This document shows positions 60,659 to 64,000 of a stretch of 64,000 bases of DNA, piece after piece; position 1 is the first letter of the stretch, and every line of letters begins with the position of its first letter. This DNA is from Phocoena phocoena. Taxonomy: Eukaryota > Chordata > Mammalia > Artiodactyla > Phocoenidae. The translations under genes and the position numbers were made by a program. The DNA lies in assembly GCF_963924675.1 (NCBI RefSeq), contig NC_089219.1:146464288-146528287 (forward strand), read 5' to 3'. The notes beneath the pieces were generated by a model that was given only the letters and a program-made list of their open reading frames with translations, made no database searches and had not been told where the DNA came from.

Positions 60659-60705
60659 TAACAAAAACAAAAACAAAACCCAAAACAAAACCCAAAAAAC
60701 CCTAG
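60659..60705. repeat. (AAAAC)n / (AAAACCC)n simple repeat
   Basis: It consists of runs of aacaaaaacaaaac and cccaaaacaaaaccc. Confidence 0.85.
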
Positions 60706-62659
60706 AAACTCAAAGTGAAAATAAAAATTTCCCACACAGAGTCAAAATAAATATTTAAATAAAAATGAAGACATTAACATACTAAGAGAGTGCTTTCAAA
60801 ATCCTAAGAACATGAATCTTTCCATACAAATTGCTCCATTAGTGTAATTTATTTAAGGACTACTTTTTAAACAAGCATAAAAATATGACACTGAATATCC
60901 CTCAGGAGAGAGGAAATGTTTGATTATTTCTATAAATACTCCATTCTTTTAATATCTATAAGCTGAAATAATGTCCACATATATAGCTCAACTCCATATG
61001 TAAATCTTTCCATTGTCCTTCTCTTGAATGCAGCTTTTCATAATATCCAGCTCAGCCATAAGATTCAATGGATCCTACCACTTAAAGGAGTACTGCAGAA
61101 CAGTATCAAATCCTGATTTTGTACATATAGAGAAAGATTAACCCAGACTTCCTAGCCGATTCTCTTAAGAAAACCATTTCACTGGGATAATTTCTTATAT
61201 GAAGAGTACAGGATTAGTATACTAACCTTTAAGCAATGAAATACTGGAAGACGGGGTTAAATTCTATAGGCTACTCTGATGAAGGGAAACAGTCAAACCA
61301 TCAGTCAAACCAACACCTACTCAAATAACTATGTTAGAGCCATAAGACATAATCCTAAATAAATATGAGACAGCCATTGAAAATACTGATTTTTTAATCA
61401 AAAATTTAAATTGTCAGTTTTTAGTTTTAAAACAGCTATTATTGAACATTATAAACTAATTAAACTTTGTTCTGACTCATTCAGAAACTTAATTCTACAA
61501 TTACAGATGTGCTCAATGCACATCCAGCACCCTGCCTCCATCAAATCAAGTATTTCTATTTACGAAATGACTGTATACCAAAGGGAAGGCTGACATTATC
61601 CTGTTGGCACCCTCCTGTGACATTTTCAAGTCACACTGGGTGAGTAATTCTTACTCTAATTCAAACTGCAGAGTCATCTATTAATCAATCTTTAACTACA
61701 TTATTCTCATATCCGAATGATACTTGCACAACATTTTTGAGTTAAATATTTTCCCTATGTTTGAATCCTTGGAACTATTTTTAAAGGTATATGTTTCACT
61801 GGGGCCCAACCCTCTTATAGTAGTTAACCTAGACAGAAAAGCTATTAGTACTCAATACAGAGGGCTCAGCCAGGAAGAAACAAATTGTAAACCAAACTTA
61901 AATCACACAATCAGTCCTGCAGATAGTTCATCTTGAAAGGGAAAAAAATCTACAACACTGAATTAAAACATACAATATGCCCTTCTTTAAGTAATTCAAA
62001 TACAAGAAAATCCAAGATTATAGTGCTTCCAAGTTGCCCATGGGTATTCATATTACAAAAAGTTTTCTGCCATACAATTCATACAACAAAGCATTCTTAT
62101 AAATAGTGCATTTAAAATTGTATGTGTATATACATATATCTTAAGTCTCTCTTTTGTATAAATAGATATATTTAAAGTCAGGTTTTGAAGCATTCAGTGG
62201 CATATCTCTTAAGTAAGTTATGGTACACTGAAGGTAAAGCATATCATTAATATTTTCAGTACCTGACATTTATCAAATACAGAGTAATCAGGGAAACCAG
62301 AAACAGAGATTAGTTTATGCTTTGAGTAATGAGTTATTGACTGATACAGTAAGAATGAACCCAACTGCAGGAATACTGAAGTAGAGGCACGGAGAGGCCA
62401 TGACTTGTTCAAGCTTGTCACCACCATCATTTATTTAGTGCTGAGAATGCATTACATGCTGTTCAGGACCCAAAATGCACACAGGCTCAGTATGTCACAT
62501 CCACAAGTGCAAAACAGAATTCATGGTCACCAGGACTTTGTGGTGAACACAAGACCCCTTTCTTGATCCATTTCTAAAGGAAGGGAAGAACTATGGTAGT
62601 CACCTTTCACGACAAGTTAAATAATTATTAACAACAGTAACTGCTTATCTTTAATATAC

Positions 62660-62717
62660 CTTGCACTGCTAGAAGCTGCTCCTCTGTGGTCCAACGGGCA
62701 TTAATTTTCTGATTTGA
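62660..62717 (-). CDS. RCOR3: RCOR3 exon: start of SANT2
   Basis: This 58-nt exon lies between acceptor attttgtag and donor CAAG/gtatat. It has 19 codons (SNQKINARWTTEEQLLAVQ) plus one base that joins the next exon to make Gly. It covers the first helix of the second SANT domain, with its conserved Trp and acidic TTEEQ. The incoming phase is 0. Confidence 0.94.
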
Positions 62718-64000
62718 CTACAAAATTAAAGAGAAGTTTCCTAATGAGGATATGAAGACAGACATTTTTCCAAAGTGCTTATTTTTTTTAAACTTTTCAC
62801 CAAATCACAGACAAGAGATTACTAAAACTCTGATTTATGAGGATTTCATTTTTATAAGAATTAAAAAATATATTCTGAATTACCTTTTACCAACACAAAA
62901 AGATAATGAAAGGGAAATGTACCATTTTGGGAGAATGAACAACATTCGCACTTATACTCTAGGCAGAGATATCAAAACTGAGAAAATCTATTAATCGCCT
63001 ATTTTCCAACTACAATGTTCCTATCATACGTTGCAGATGTTAATTTTAGCCTAGTTTTAAACATTTAAGAGACTTCGCTTTCTTCAGAGAAGGATCTGTG
63101 ACTCTCTCTAAAATTTCTTCTCCTTCATATTTAGATTAAACCTATCCTTACTCCATCAAAAACAGTGTTGCATAAATTACCATAAAACTGTAGATCAGGC
63201 CTATGCCCTAAAATACTTCATTTCTAAAGCAGAGAGTGACCCACTATAAGAATAGATTTTCCCTGCAAGACCTCCTACATTCTTTCCAGTATTTTTGTTT
63301 AACAAATTTCTAAGTTTAAGATTTTTACTATGGCAGCATTACAATATCAATTAAACAGCTAACCACATTTCACTAGTGTATACGCACTGCTGAGTAATCA
63401 AGAACCTTTGGCAGTAGATGGAGGGACAGAAATAAGTATACCGGCTTACAGAGGTTTGCAGTAGAAACTGCCCAGATAAAGTGGCCAATGTAATACACGC
63501 ACATGCTGGGCAAAACAGTAACAAAGGCTTCCTCTGAGAAGGGTGTTTAGGGTTTATCTCACTTGTAGTCTTAGCAATAAGAGTTTCCACAATACACAGC
63601 GGTTCTGGGTAACACCAACTTTCTCACCATGAGTGAAGAGGTATAAGCAAGCATTTGGAAGAAAGAATGAAACAAAAATTCAAAAAAAAAATTAGGAGAG
63701 AAGAAAGAAAAAAGTAAAAAAAAAACACCTATAGTAAAGGAGGAAAAAACGTAAAACACAAAGCACTGAATTCCAGATGATGAGATTATAAAGGGATAGC
63801 AAGGCAGGCCAGGCAAAGCCTGGATAAGCCTGCAGATTAGGATACTGGTGATAAGGTAAAGGAATAACAGTAAACAGGCAACGAGAAAGAGGGGAAATAG
63901 GACATACAGAAGCAGTAGTAAGGGTGAACCAAGGCTAAAAAAGTGAAAAGGAAAAGGAGATGACAGAGGAAAAACTAGCAGTTAATCCCCCAAGAGGAGT
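62718..64000 (-). other. RCOR3 intron upstream of SANT2 exon (partial)
   Basis: It is AT-rich with A-rich runs near 63680-63725. No exon or named repeat was recognised up to the window edge. Confidence 0.7.

Larger units (their letters stand above)
53928..62659 (-). other. RCOR3 intron between SANT2 exons (8.7 kb)
   Basis: This AT-rich intron contains one SINE (57250-57456), a poly(T) run at about 56059 and an (AAAAC)n run at 60659-60705. The remainder holds few recognisable repeats and no exon that I could support. Confidence 0.8.
50403..64000 (-). other. RCOR3: RCOR3 gene, 3' part (partial; 5' end outside window)
   Basis: RCOR3 (CoREST3) is a nuclear corepressor that binds the histone demethylase LSD1/KDM1A through its linker and SANT2 region. 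The window has the 3' three coding exons (58, 242 and 345 nt) in a continuous frame, ending with TAA at 52880-52878. The residues 'KINARWTTEEQLLAVQG', '[18 protein letters not shown]' and the C-terminus '...[20 protein letters not shown]' identify RCOR3 rather than RCOR1 or RCOR2. The ELM2 domain, SANT1 and the first part of the linker must lie beyond 64,000; no further coding exon was seen in 62,718-64,000. Confidence 0.95.

Noticed and set aside
62718..64000. The RCOR3 exon preceding SANT2
   Set aside because: No acceptor/donor pair with CoREST-like coding sequence was seen; it is presumably beyond 64,000.

Overview
This is a vertebrate, non-prokaryotic genomic window, and I read it as the genome of a cetartiodactyl, most likely a cetacean. 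The evidence is six CHR-type tRNA-derived SINEs (each with the family's 'acttccctgg...gcgcagtggtt' head and a tRNA B-box) and cetartiodactyl-style L1 3' ends, with no ruminant BovB or Bov-tA seen. Species assignment is inference. Nothing here looks like an operon, a CRISPR array or a phage.

Two protein-coding genes lie head-to-tail on the minus strand, in the arrangement I know from human chromosome 1q32 (RCOR3 then TRAF5). On the right (about 50.4-64.0 kb) is the 3' part of RCOR3, a CoREST-family corepressor. Three coding exons are visible: they encode the second SANT domain, an acidic linker and the proline-rich C-terminus, followed by a long AT-rich 3' UTR. Upstream RCOR3 exons lie beyond 64,000. 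On the left (1 to about 39.3 kb) is the 5' part of TRAF5, a TNF-receptor-associated adaptor. Its first exon(s) sit in a CpG island at about 38.8-39.55 kb. The start codon is at 11,693, and seven coding exons down to 2,321 give 263 codons: the N-terminus, the RING, the zinc fingers and the start of the coiled coil. The rest of the coiled coil and the MATH domain lie to the left of this window. All splice junctions were read by eye, show GT/AG, and keep one continuous reading frame.

Intron 1 of TRAF5 (about 27 kb) and the roughly 11 kb between the genes hold most of the repeats. These include a near full-length but broken L1 (14.3-19.9 kb) that split an older repeat, L2 and MIR relics, an LTR-like block (32.4-33.0 kb), a CA microsatellite, and an old antisense L1 (43.6-48.1 kb) that later received at least four other insertions.

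I did not find an undescribed gene system. The observations most worth checking are small-scale: two short exact duplications that look like templated insertions, a 43-bp tandem duplication close to a TRAF5 splice donor, two candidate TRAF5 first exons with an IRF/ISRE-type motif between them, and a weak RCOR3 donor whose read-through would give a different C-terminus.
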